A stretch of DNA of 24,807 bases from a virus. How positions within the stretch are numbered: position 1 is the stretch's first letter; each line of letters begins with the position of its first letter. Location of the stretch: positions 1 through 24,807 of IMG/VR virus record IMGVR_UViG_3300031951_001142; one strand, 5' to 3'. The notes beneath the pieces are model-generated. The model was not told where the DNA came from and made no database searches. It saw only the letters and a list, made by a program, of their open reading frames with translations. The position numbers were made by a program, and so were the translations under genes. This document shows, one piece after another, positions 7,701 through 14,319 of the stretch.

Positions 7701-8453
7701 GTGGCGATGTACCCGAACGGGCGCTATCTGACGGCGACAGCCGGGCGTCAGTTCGGCCCCGGCGCGGGGCTCGAGGTGCTCGGCCGGAACCTGGGCGACC
7801 GCTTCGCAAAGGGCTTTGGCACGTTCGCGCCGACTGCCAGCGCCCCGGACGGCTACGGCATGGCCGGGCTGGTGCCGCCGCGCGTGGCCGGCAGCATGTC
7901 GGCGCTCGGCCCGGTCGCCGCTGTCGCGGGCGCTGCCTCGCTGCTGCAGGGCGCCCCGATGATCGGCACGGCGGCCATGACGCTGACGCCCGACCCCGCA
8001 TCGCTGGGGCTGGTGGTCTCCATGTCGGGCGACGGCGCCTTCAGCCTGGCGGGCGCTGGCAGCTTGGCCGGCGTGGTGCAGCTCACCGGCACCGCGGCGC
8101 TGTCTTTCGCCGGCACCGCGGGCCTGTCCATGATCGTGCCCTTCGAGGGCGCGGGCTCCTTCTCGTTCGCCGGCAGCGCGGACCTGCGCGGGCGCCTCAG
8201 CATGCAGGGCGAGTGGACGCCGTTCACCGCGCTGTCGCCCGAGGGCCTGGCTGCCGCGGTGTGGGAGCGCATCATCGAGTCCGGCTTCAGCGCTGAGCAG
8301 GTGCTGCGCATTGTTGCCGCGCAGGCCGCCGGTGACGCGACCGGCCTCGAGGGCCCGTCTGCCGTCTTCAAGTCGCTCGACGGCACGAAGAACCGCATCG
8401 CCGGCACGTACAGCGCCGGCACCCGCAACGTCACGTCACTCGACGGTAGCTGA
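7701..8453 (+). CDS. Repeat-containing phage structural protein
   Basis: 250 residues from GTG 7701; ATG 7707, two codons on, is an equally good start. After an N-terminal 60 residues the protein has about five tandem 20-residue repeats (69-168) of Gly/Ala/Ser with alternating hydrophobics, for example SGDGAFSLAGAGSLAGVVQL, suggesting a beta-solenoid or trimeric beta fibre. The C-terminal 75 residues (EGLAAAVWERIIESGFSAEQ, then AVFKSLDGTKNRIAGT and ending in VTSLDG) are a module I recognise at the ends of many phage structural proteins, probably for assembly. It overlaps the next gene by 1 nt (TGATG). Likely a short fibre or spike associated with the head; location inferred. Confidence 0.72.
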   Translation: MAMYPNGRYLTATAGRQFGPGAGLEVLGRNLGDRFAKGFGTFAPTASAPDGYGMAGLVPPRVAGSMSALGPVAAVAGAASLLQGAPMIGTAAMTLTPDPASLGLVVSMSGDGAFSLAGAGSLAGVVQLTGTAALSFAGTAGLSMIVPFEGAGSFSFAGSADLRGRLSMQGEWTPFTALSPEGLAAAVWERIIESGFSAEQVLRIVAAQAAGDATGLEGPSAVFKSLDGTKNRIAGTYSAGTRNVTSLDGS

Positions 8454-8887
8454 TGAGCGCGCTCGGCCGGTGGCTCGGTTCCTGGGCCGGCCGCTGGTAC
8501 GGCGCGGCGGGTGGCGAGGGGCCGCCGCCTGCGCACGTCATCGAGGCCCGCGGCGTTGCGGTCGACGTTACGGTCGGCCGCCCCAGCGTCACGCCGGTCG
8601 CTCCGCCCGAGCCCGAGCCCCCAGCCGTCGGCGGATGGTCGGCACCGTGGAAGCCCGCGCCGCGCCGCGTCACCGCCGCGCCGGTCCTCGCCGAGGCCCG
8701 CGTCGGCAGCCCCCGCATCACGCTGCAGCTGCGCGCGGTGCATGCAGGCATGCAGGCATGCAGCGCCGGCCGCCCGCTGGTGCTGACCGACCCCGTGCCG
8801 CCGAAGCGCCGCGCAGCGCCGAAACCGACCGGGCCGACGCCGGCCGAGCTGCAGGCCGAGGACGAGCAGCTGCTGCTGATGGACTGA
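8453..8887 (+). CDS. Small phage protein with Trp/Gly-rich N-terminus
   Basis: 144 residues. The start overlaps the preceding stop (TGATG). The N-terminus SALGRWLGSWAGRWYGAA belongs to a W-G-rich motif seen at the start of small proteins next to phage structural genes carrying the same C-terminal module as the previous gene, so the two probably work together. The rest is Pro/Ala/Arg-rich and probably disordered, with two short similar segments (IEARGVAVDVTVGRPSVT and LAEARVGSPRITLQL), and an acidic C-terminus (QAEDEQLLLMD). Function is unknown. The DNA includes a short tandem repeat at 8741-8763. The reading frame uses the same GC-rich codons as its neighbours. Confidence 0.65.
   Translation: MSALGRWLGSWAGRWYGAAGGEGPPPAHVIEARGVAVDVTVGRPSVTPVAPPEPEPPAVGGWSAPWKPAPRRVTAAPVLAEARVGSPRITLQLRAVHAGMQACSAGRPLVLTDPVPPKRRAAPKPTGPTPAELQAEDEQLLLMD
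8741..8763 (+). repeat. Three tandem copies of an 8-bp unit
   Basis: The unit CATGCAGG occurs at 8741 and 8749, with a third copy at 8757 ending before the last G (CATGCAG). Each copy borders a GCATGC palindrome. The unit is not a multiple of three, so gain or loss of a copy would shift the frame of the gene that contains it. Confidence 0.7.
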
Positions 8888-8894
8888 CCCGACC

Positions 8895-9845
8895 ATGATG
8901 AACCGCATCCGCCCCCGCTCGCCCATCATCCCGGGCGACACGACCGACCGCACCGGCAGCGGGCCCGTGCAGCGCCGGGCGATCAAGGCCATCCGCCAGC
9001 GCTGGGCTGGGCTCACGGCCGAGGTGCTGGCCATATTCGCGCGCATCCGGGTGATCGGCGAGGTCGCCCAGAACGACACCAGCGGCACGCCGCGGACGAT
9101 CTACGCCCTGACCCCCGAGGAGCTCGCCGCCGTAACGCAAGCGTTACGCGAGGCCTTCGACCGCTGGATCGAGGCCGTGGCCGGCGGCAGCTACCGGACG
9201 CACTGGTACGCGCAGATCGACGCCGATGCCGCCCAGCTCGGGCTGGCGCAGACCGTGGCGAACCTGACCGCGCTGTCGGCCACCTACTCGGCCTCGCGCA
9301 ACATCGGCGCGGCGCTGATGAGCCAGGGCTTCCAGAACCGCGTGGCCATGGCGCAGATCAAGTCCTACGAGCACTGGGTCGGGCTGTCGGCCGGCGAGAA
9401 GTCGGCGCTGTCGCAGATCATCGGCCGCGGCATCGTCGACGGGAAGAACCCGCGCGTGGTGGCGAAGGAGATCGCCGAGCGCATGGGGGTGTCGCGGGCT
9501 CGGGCTGAGGGTTACGCGCAGACAGACGTGACCGACACGCTGCGCATGGCCCGCCTGGATGAACGCGACTGGGCAGTCGAGAACCTGGGCATGGACATCG
9601 GCCTGCTGTGGAAGTCGGCGCTGATCCCGACGACCAGGCCGACCCACGCGGCGCGCAACGGCCGCACCTACACCAGCGCCGAGGTGCGGGACTTCTACAG
9701 CCGGGACGGGAACATCTACCGCTGCCACTGCAGCGTGACCGAGGTGCTGCTCGACGACGACGGCCGCCCGATGCTGACCGACCGGGCGAAGGAAACTAGC
9801 CGCACCGAGCTGGCCGCGTGGCGCAGGAAGCAGCCCGCGCGCTGA
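8895..9845 (+). CDS. Minor head protein, Mu gpF / SPP1 gp7-like head morphogenesis
   Basis: 316 residues. The C-terminal domain is the recognisable part: YAQTDVTDTLRMARLDERDW, then LWKSALIPTTRPTHAARNGR, TYTSAEVRDFYSRDGNIYRC and HCSVTEVLLDDDG. This is the phage Mu F-like (SPP1 gp7) head morphogenesis domain, including its conserved Cys/His end (YRCHCSV). The N-terminal 200 residues are mostly helical. Such proteins are present in few copies, bind the portal and are needed for infectious heads, probably through DNA ejection. ATG 8895 (followed by a second ATG) lies 7 nt after the preceding stop; no Shine-Dalgarno is seen. The gene ends the first transcription block: a strong terminator follows. 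It also holds an unusual palindrome at 9131-9148. In related phages it usually follows the portal directly; here six genes intervene. Confidence 0.9.
   Translation: MMNRIRPRSPIIPGDTTDRTGSGPVQRRAIKAIRQRWAGLTAEVLAIFARIRVIGEVAQNDTSGTPRTIYALTPEELAAVTQALREAFDRWIEAVAGGSYRTHWYAQIDADAAQLGLAQTVANLTALSATYSASRNIGAALMSQGFQNRVAMAQIKSYEHWVGLSAGEKSALSQIIGRGIVDGKNPRVVAKEIAERMGVSRARAEGYAQTDVTDTLRMARLDERDWAVENLGMDIGLLWKSALIPTTRPTHAARNGRTYTSAEVRDFYSRDGNIYRCHCSVTEVLLDDDGRPMLTDRAKETSRTELAAWRRKQPAR
9131..9148. repeat. Perfect palindrome with 8-bp arms inside the minor head gene
   Basis: CGTAACGC-AA-GCGTTACG: two 8-bp inverted arms around an AA spacer. In the coding frame it reads Val-Thr-Gln-Ala-Leu-Arg with GTA for Val and TTA for Leu, codons that are rare in this GC-rich sequence. 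It could be a protein-binding operator or an RNA hairpin; no function is shown. Confidence 0.6.
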
Positions 9846-9855
9846 TCCGTAGCAT
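9846..9855 (+). promoter_or_regulatory. Variant of the TTCCTAGCAT motif (TCCGTAGCAT)
   Basis: Directly after the minor head stop, TCCGTAGCAT is followed 5 nt later by an ATG (9861). The match covers TAGCAT and the GCAT/ATGC pairing of the other copies, but the only frame behind this ATG runs antisense through the minus-strand genes and does not look coding. It may be the remnant of a gene start lost when the minus-strand cassette was inserted. Confidence 0.25.
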
Positions 9856-9918
9856 CGCCCATGCCGGCTAGGGGTGGCCGGTTCATCGTTGTTGTCTCCT
9901 GCCCTCGCGGGCACCTCG

Positions 9919-9951
9919 GCCCCGGCGTCGCAAGGCTCCGGGGCTTTCTTT
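9919..9951 (+). terminator. Rho-independent terminator after the first head block
   Basis: GCCCCGG (9919-9925) pairs with CCGGGGC (9938-9944) across a 12-nt loop and is followed by TTTCTTT (9945-9951). A small GCCC/GGGC hairpin precedes it at 9901-9912. It would stop + strand transcription before the oppositely oriented cassette. The GC stem could also work on the minus strand, but no T-run is present in that direction. Confidence 0.75.
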
Positions 9952-9953
9952 CG

Positions 9954-10121
9954 TCAGAGCCCTCGGACGGTGTTGCCGTAGAACCGCACGCGCTGCAGCT
10001 CGGCCTCGTGCTCGCGGCGCCGATCCTCGCGGTCTTCGCGCAGCCGGCTCATGTAGCCGAAGTGCCAGCCGAAGAAGGCGCCGATCAGGACGCCGATGCA
10101 GAGCCAGACGAAGGCGGTCAT
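9954..10121 (-). CDS. Small single-pass membrane protein, 55 residues
   Basis: Reading on the minus strand from ATG at 10121 to TGA at 9954 gives 55 residues. The start overlaps the stop of the upstream minus-strand gene (ATGA), a strong sign of translational coupling. Residues 2-23 form a hydrophobic helix (TAFVWLCIGVLIGAFFGWHF); the remainder is a charged, Arg/Glu-rich cytoplasmic-type segment (SRLREDREDRRREHEAELQR) likely to be helical. This plan is seen in small inner-membrane phage proteins such as spanin parts, holin-like or superinfection-exclusion peptides, but no motif decides between them. With one helix and a short basic tail it lacks the layout of common holins. Function unknown. 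Confidence 0.65.
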   Translation of the reverse strand: MTAFVWLCIGVLIGAFFGWHFGYMSRLREDREDRRREHEAELQRVRFYGNTVRGL

Positions 10122-10675
10122 CGCGTCGCATCCTCAGAAAGCCGCGCCAGCAGCGCCAGCTCGTCGGCGCTGAACGTCGCATCCACGCCGCCAGTCCCGG
10201 CCCGCTTCAGCAGGTCCGACCCCTCGGACTGCACCACGAGGCGGACGTAGCGGCGGAGGAGGTCGGCATGGTCAACGCTGTCGGCTGGGAACTCGATCTT
10301 CTTCAACGTGACGCCGCCGTGGTCGACGTAGAAGTCCGCCCCCACCATCACCAGGACGCCGCCAAGCTCGGCAGCAATCCGCAGCGCGGCTTCGTGTCGC
10401 GTCAGCGGCCAAGAAGGGGCGTGGATGGCGCGATCGGGGGCGGCGTGGTCGACGGCGCCCGGCTGCGGCTCCGGGATGCGGCCGAGCAGGCGGCCTTCCA
10501 TGAGCGCGAGCCCGAACCAACTGTCAGGCCACCCCTCAAGCCGGAAGACCTCCTCGTCGCCGTCAATGACGGAGATCATGCCGCTCCAGACCTGCACGAC
10601 TTCGACGTCGCCGTTCGGTCGCTGGAGCCAGTACCAGCCGTCGGGCGGCGGCGCTGTAGGATCTACGGTAGCCAT
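10118..10675 (-). CDS. Unknown protein of a minus-strand moron-like cassette
   Basis: 185 residues on the minus strand from ATG at 10675, supported by AAGGA about 9 nt upstream. The first 60 residues (PPPDGWYWLQRPNGDVEVVQ, then GWPDSWFGLALMEGRLLGRI) look like a small tryptophan-rich beta domain of a kind common in phage accessory proteins; the second part is mixed alpha/beta with a central segment (AALRIAAELGGVLVMVGADF) and a charged C-terminal helix. No catalytic motif, signal peptide or membrane helix is visible. It is co-transcribed with the 55-residue membrane protein whose start overlaps its stop. Opposite orientation, own upstream region and a flanking terminator are typical of morons, which often serve the lysogen (exclusion, defence or fitness). 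Specific function not recognised. Confidence 0.7.
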   Translation of the reverse strand: MATVDPTAPPPDGWYWLQRPNGDVEVVQVWSGMISVIDGDEEVFRLEGWPDSWFGLALMEGRLLGRIPEPQPGAVDHAAPDRAIHAPSWPLTRHEAALRIAAELGGVLVMVGADFYVDHGGVTLKKIEFPADSVDHADLLRRYVRLVVQSEGSDLLKRAGTGGVDATFSADELALLARLSEDATR

Positions 10676-10740
10676 GAGGCGGTTCCTTCGCTGAGTGGTC
10701 AGAATCCCGGGGTCGATTCGCAGTCGCCTCGGGCTTCGCC

Positions 10741-10769
10741 ATTGTGGGGCCCGCGACAGTGCCGCGCAA
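10741..10769 (-). promoter_or_regulatory. Weak promoter candidate for the minus-strand cassette
   Basis: On the minus strand, TTGCGC (10764-10769) and CACAAT (10741-10746) are separated by 17 nt, the standard spacing, and point towards the 185-residue gene about 65 nt downstream. The -35 matches only in its first three bases. It lies in the 117-nt divergent gap, where a promoter is expected; no better pair was seen. Confidence 0.25.
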
Positions 10770-10774
10770 CGCCG

Positions 10775-10784
10775 TTCCTAGCAT
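10775..10784 (+). promoter_or_regulatory. TTCCTAGCAT motif before the protease/scaffold gene
   Basis: An exact copy of the motif found before the portal gene, ending 8 nt before the ATG at 10793. Here the adjoining bases form a hairpin, CATGC (10782-10786) with GCATG (10791-10795), which encloses the start codon. After the terminator and the opposite-strand cassette, + strand transcription must restart in this gap, which favours a promoter role. Confidence 0.45.
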
Positions 10785-10792
10785 GCGCCGGC

Positions 10793-12115
10793 ATGAAGCA
10801 ATCGCGCGTGCACATCCTGTCGGCGGTCAACGCCGGCGCCGTGTCCAAGTCGGGTGGCCGGTACACCGTGGCGAACGTCGTCGGCTGTGTCGACGGCCTC
10901 GTGATGAACGGCATGCTGTACCCGGGCGAGCAGCTGGCCTCGGCCGCGCCGTCCCTCGAAGGCAAGCCCGCACCCGCCGGCCACCCGAAGGACGACGCCG
11001 GCCGCTACATCAGCGCGCTGAGCGGGAATGCCCTGCTGACCAGCTACGCGGGCGCCGTGTGCACGAACGTGCGGCACGAGGGCGGCCGGACGCTGTACGA
11101 CGTCGTCGTCAACGAGGCCCAGGCCAAGGCGCACCCGGACGGCGCGAAGCTGGTCGAGCGGCTCGAGGCGGCCATGAACGGCAGCAACGCCGAGCCGATC
11201 CACGTGTCGACCGGCCTCTTCTGCAAGGCCATCACGGCCAACGGCGAGAGCCTGGGCAAGAAGTACCAGCGCATCGCCACCGAGATCACCTACGACCACT
11301 CGGCCTTCCTGCTGAACGAGAGCGGCGCCGGCACGCCGGAGCAGGGCGTCGGCATGTTCCTGAACGCGGCCGGCGAGGCTGAGCAGGTCGAAGCGGTGGC
11401 CGTGAACGAGGCGCTCGACCGGCGCGGCGAAGGCCTCGGCTCGTGGGCTCAGGGCCTGCTGCGCAAGCTGCTGGGCAACGAGGACGAGCTCAGCCTCGAT
11501 CAGATCCGCGACGGCCTCTACAAGGGCCTGCCGAAGGGTGGCTGGGTCCGCGAGGTCTTCGCGCGCTACGCCGTCTGGTCAGACGCTGACGGCCGGATGT
11601 ACCGCCAGGACTACACCGTGGCTTCGGATGGGTCGTCCGTAGCATTTTCTGGGACTGCTCAAGAGGTGCGCGAGAAGCGCGAGTACGAGCCGATCAACAA
11701 CCTGCAGAAGGACGCCATGAAGGACATGCTCATCGCCGCGCTGAACGCCGCCGGCATCAAGACCGAGGGGCTGACCGAAGCGCAGCTGCTGTCGGCCTAC
11801 AACCAACACGTCAGCACCGCGGCCGTCGCCCCGGTGCAGGCCAAGCTCGACGCCGCAAACGCGCAGCTGCAGACGCTGCAGGCCAACGCGCAGCAGGCCG
11901 AAGCCGCCGAGCTGGCGACGCTGGCCACCGAGCTGGCCGCCAACTCCAAGGGCCTGACCGCCGACGACTTCAAGGCCATGGGCCTGAAGCGCTGCAAGGA
12001 GCTGAAGGCCAACGGCACGACCGCTGCGCCGGTGCTGCCGGGCGCTGGCGCCGCAACCGGCTCGGGCGAGCGCCAGCGCTACAGCCTGAACGAAGACTTC
12101 ACCAAGACCGCCTGA
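10793..12115 (+). CDS. Prohead protease with C-terminal scaffold region (DUF2213-like)
   Basis: 440 residues from ATG 10793; the open frame extends upstream, but that part is antisense to the minus-strand gene. Residues 1-200 resemble DUF2213/prohead protease-like proteins: the segment CVDGLVMNGMLYPGEQLA, then AGHP (His64) and HVSTG (Ser139), with TYDHSAFLL at 166-173, are candidates for the catalytic His/Ser and product-binding strands. A middle domain (about 232-300, GWVREVFARYAVWSDADGRM) is the insert often seen in this family. From 340 to 385 the sequence becomes an Ala/Gln-rich coiled coil (QAKLDAANAQLQTLQANAQQ), typical of scaffolds. The fused product would guide capsid assembly and then be cleaved. 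It lies before decoration and capsid genes, the expected place. Catalytic residues are inferred. Confidence 0.82.
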   Translation: MKQSRVHILSAVNAGAVSKSGGRYTVANVVGCVDGLVMNGMLYPGEQLASAAPSLEGKPAPAGHPKDDAGRYISALSGNALLTSYAGAVCTNVRHEGGRTLYDVVVNEAQAKAHPDGAKLVERLEAAMNGSNAEPIHVSTGLFCKAITANGESLGKKYQRIATEITYDHSAFLLNESGAGTPEQGVGMFLNAAGEAEQVEAVAVNEALDRRGEGLGSWAQGLLRKLLGNEDELSLDQIRDGLYKGLPKGGWVREVFARYAVWSDADGRMYRQDYTVASDGSSVAFSGTAQEVREKREYEPINNLQKDAMKDMLIAALNAAGIKTEGLTEAQLLSAYNQHVSTAAVAPVQAKLDAANAQLQTLQANAQQAEAAELATLATELAANSKGLTADDFKAMGLKRCKELKANGTTAAPVLPGAGAATGSGERQRYSLNEDFTKTA

Positions 12116-12128
12116 AGGAGAACGGACC

Positions 12129-12599
12129 ATGGCTGGCAATCGAGTTTTCCGCGGCGGCCGAAGCGAGCCCCGCACCATCAGCGACCGCACCGTCACTGGC
12201 GCGCTGCTGCCCTGCACGGCCGTGGCCGTCGGCGCCAGCGCGTTCACGCAGGCCACGTCGGCAAGCGGTGTGCGCCTGGCGCTGCTCGGCAACCGCGACT
12301 TCTACGGCGCGAGTGCTGACGGCTTCACCACCACGAACCCGCTCCTGACGCCCTACGTCAGCGGCGAAACCGGCGTGGCCTACAGCCTGCAGCCCGACGA
12401 CCAGGTGGTCTGGGCGATGGCCGCCGGCACCTACACCAGCGGCCAGGAGCTGACGGTCGCGGCCAACGGTCGCCTCGCGGCGGCGGCGGCCACCAACATC
12501 GTCGTTGCCTACTTCGACGACGCAGCGCTCTCGGGTGTCGCGCTCGCGGCCGGCGCTCTCGCCGACGTGTGCGTGGCGAACTTCTACACCAAGGCCTGA
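12129..12599 (+). CDS. Capsid decoration protein (putative)
   Basis: 156 residues with a strong Shine-Dalgarno (AAGGAGA, 8 nt before the ATG), expected of an abundant product. The chain is beta-rich and poor in charged residues, with TVTGALLPCTAVAVGASAF near the start, a central QPDDQVVWAMAAGTYTSGQE strand pair, and an Ala-rich end. Position directly between protease/scaffold and major capsid gene is the classic place of a head decoration (cement) protein, as lambda gpD or the DUF2190 group. I do not recognise the family from sequence alone; the call depends on location, size and predicted expression. It would bind capsid surface positions and stabilise the expanded shell. Confidence 0.68.
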   Translation: MAGNRVFRGGRSEPRTISDRTVTGALLPCTAVAVGASAFTQATSASGVRLALLGNRDFYGASADGFTTTNPLLTPYVSGETGVAYSLQPDDQVVWAMAAGTYTSGQELTVAANGRLAAAAATNIVVAYFDDAALSGVALAAGALADVCVANFYTKA

Positions 12600-12609
12600 C
12601 GGAGGGCGC

Positions 12610-13611
12610 ATGGACTACAAGCTGAACTTCACCAAGGATCAGGAAGACCTGATCTGGAACGAGCGCCACGCCTTCGATGCACGCATGGAGGCTCTGGCAG
12701 CCAACAGCGGCGCCATGGTCGGCAACGCGCTGCCCATCCCGCTGGACGCCTGGCGCCGCATCGACAGCCGCGCGCAGGCCATCGCCCGCAGCCGGCTCGC
12801 CGTGTTCGGCCGCCTCGCGCAGGCCAACACCACGCCCGTCGGCATCGCTGACCTGCTGAGCTACTACGCGCAGACCACCGACTCCAACGAGGTGCTCGTC
12901 ACCATGGACGGCCGCGTCGAGACGAAGGGCGACCAGGCCAACGTGCAGATGGTGGGCACCCCGGTGCCGATCGTCACCACCGGCGCGCGCTTCGGCTGGC
13001 GTCAGATGGAGGTGATCCGCCGCGGCGGCAACATGATCGACCAGGCCACCTTCGCCAACGGCCAGCGCCGTCTGGCCGAGTGGCTGGAGAACATGGTGCT
13101 GAACGGCGTGCCGACCGTGAACGTGGCCGGCGCCAGCATCCAGGGCCTTCGCACCTTCACGCAGCGCTTCACGGGCAACCACACGTTCACGCTGGCCACG
13201 GCCACGGGCGCGAACTGGGTCACGGCCGTGAACCAGATGCTGTCGGGCCTCGAGTCGCGCAACCAGTTCGGCCAGGTGACGATCTTCGTGAACCAGGGCG
13301 ACTACCGCAGCATCGACACGCGCGACTACGCGGCGAACTACCCGGGCACGATCCTGCAGCGCCTGCTGGCGATCAGCCAAGTGGCCGAGATCGTCCCGGC
13401 GTCGAGCGTGCCGGTGAACGAGCTGATCGGCGTCGCCGACATCGGCTCGGGCGAGTGGGGCAGCGTGCTGTCGGCCATGCCGATCACGACCCGGCCGAAG
13501 ACCCGCCAAGACCCGGAGGACGACTACGTCTTCACGATGATGGCGGCCCAGGCCCTGCAGCTGCGCGCTGACGCGAACGGCCAGTCGGCTGTTGCGCATC
13601 TGGTGCTGTGA
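12610..13611 (+). CDS. Major capsid protein, HK97-fold (encapsulin-like type)
   Basis: 333 residues from ATG 12610, chosen because GGAGG sits 5 nt upstream; the open frame reaches further up only inside the previous gene. The N-terminal helical segment (1-75) is short, so no large delta domain is present. Then come GDQANVQMVGTPVPIVTTGA and RFGWRQMEVIRRGG (127-140), NMVLNGVP (161-168), a central A-domain-like region with VTIFVNQGDYRSID (223-236), and the strand DYVFTMMAAQALQLRA near the end. This order resembles capsid proteins of the DUF6260/encapsulin-like group found with DUF1073 portals. It would form the icosahedral shell. HK97 fold is inferred from the family; no Lys/Asn crosslink motif can be judged. 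Confidence 0.85.
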   Translation: MDYKLNFTKDQEDLIWNERHAFDARMEALAANSGAMVGNALPIPLDAWRRIDSRAQAIARSRLAVFGRLAQANTTPVGIADLLSYYAQTTDSNEVLVTMDGRVETKGDQANVQMVGTPVPIVTTGARFGWRQMEVIRRGGNMIDQATFANGQRRLAEWLENMVLNGVPTVNVAGASIQGLRTFTQRFTGNHTFTLATATGANWVTAVNQMLSGLESRNQFGQVTIFVNQGDYRSIDTRDYAANYPGTILQRLLAISQVAEIVPASSVPVNELIGVADIGSGEWGSVLSAMPITTRPKTRQDPEDDYVFTMMAAQALQLRADANGQSAVAHLVL

Positions 13612-13615
13612 CAGC

Positions 13616-13894
13616 ATGAAGGTGCTCGTCACGTTCCTGGCGGCGCCGTGGCCTGCGGGCACGGTGCCCGGCCACGTGGTCGAGCTCGTGGGGTGCGACA
13701 GCATCCCGCTGTGGGCCGTCGGCAAGTGCGAGAAGGCGGCCGACGATGCCGGGGTAGTGTCCACCTGGACGCGGCCCGGCTTCGTCGTGCCGGCCGAGCT
13801 CCCCGGCGAGCCCGCGAAGAAGCCGCAGGGCGAGCCCGTGGTGAACCCGGCCCCCGCCCGCAAGACCGCGAAGGCCCAGGCCGCCGCCGGCTGA
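13616..13894 (+). CDS. Small unknown protein after the capsid gene
   Basis: 92 residues from ATG 13616, four bases after the capsid stop; there is no Shine-Dalgarno, so translation is probably coupled. The N-terminal half is compact (MKVLVTFLAAPWPAGTVPGH, VVELVGCDSIPLWAVGKCEK) and the C-terminal third is a Pro/Lys/Ala-rich, presumably disordered tail (PAPARKTAKAQAAAG). Small genes of this size and layout commonly sit between capsid and connector genes and are usually unassigned. It might be a head-assembly accessory or minor decoration protein; I do not recognise a family. Codon use matches its neighbours, which supports it as a real gene. Confidence 0.6.
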   Translation: MKVLVTFLAAPWPAGTVPGHVVELVGCDSIPLWAVGKCEKAADDAGVVSTWTRPGFVVPAELPGEPAKKPQGEPVVNPAPARKTAKAQAAAG

Positions 13895-13918
13895 GCCCGC
13901 GCACCGCCGTCGCCCGCC

Positions 13919-14287
13919 ATGCTCACGCTGCTGCAGGCGACGGCCTACCTCGACGAAACGCTCGGCATCACGGTGCCGAGCTTCGTCCTTCAGGCCGCCG
14001 TCGACGACGTGGCCACGCGCGAGGCCGCGATGACGACCGCGGGCTACAGCGCCTCGACCATCGTGCGCATCCAGGCCATGGCCGTGGCCATCCTCGCCGG
14101 CGCCGACTTCGCCCGCCGCATCAAGTCGCAGGCCGCCCCGAGCGGCTCGTCGCGCAGCTTCGAGAACGTCGACGACGCGCTCTCCCGCCTGCGCCGCGCG
14201 CTGTCCGCGCTCGACACCGCGAACACCGTCGCCGACCTGCTCGGCCCGGACCCGAAGACCGGAACCCTGCTGCTCGTGACCTGCTGA
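13919..14287 (+). CDS. Head-tail adaptor / neck protein (putative, gp6-like)
   Basis: 122 residues, almost wholly helical: LTLLQATAYLDETLGITVPS at the N-terminus, then DVATREAAMTTAGYSASTIV, a central hydrophobic helix and a C-terminal helix pair (RSFENVDDALSRLRRALSAL). All-helical proteins of 100-125 residues right after the capsid gene are usually the head-tail connector that docks under the portal (HK97 gp6, SPP1 gp15 type; DUF7370-like). The protein would complete the head after DNA packaging. In most phages the head-closure gene follows directly; here it is 5.7 kb away at 19951, with a surface-protein cassette between them. No Shine-Dalgarno is visible at ATG 13919. Family call is by architecture. 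Confidence 0.7.
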   Translation: MLTLLQATAYLDETLGITVPSFVLQAAVDDVATREAAMTTAGYSASTIVRIQAMAVAILAGADFARRIKSQAAPSGSSRSFENVDDALSRLRRALSALDTANTVADLLGPDPKTGTLLLVTC

Positions 14288-14319
14288 TGCGGGCGGCACC
14301 AGGCTGACCAGCCCCGCAC

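Noticed and set aside
9861-10250. A + strand frame starting just after the TAGCAT variant.
   Set aside because: It runs through the terminator and antisense to both minus-strand genes, with a low-complexity Ala/Ser/Pro translation.
10690-10745. A tRNA 3'-end-like stretch (GGGTCGATTC followed later by CGCCA), as might mark an attachment site.
   Set aside because: The T-arm does not pair properly and no D or anticodon arm is present; it lies in the middle of the virion operon.
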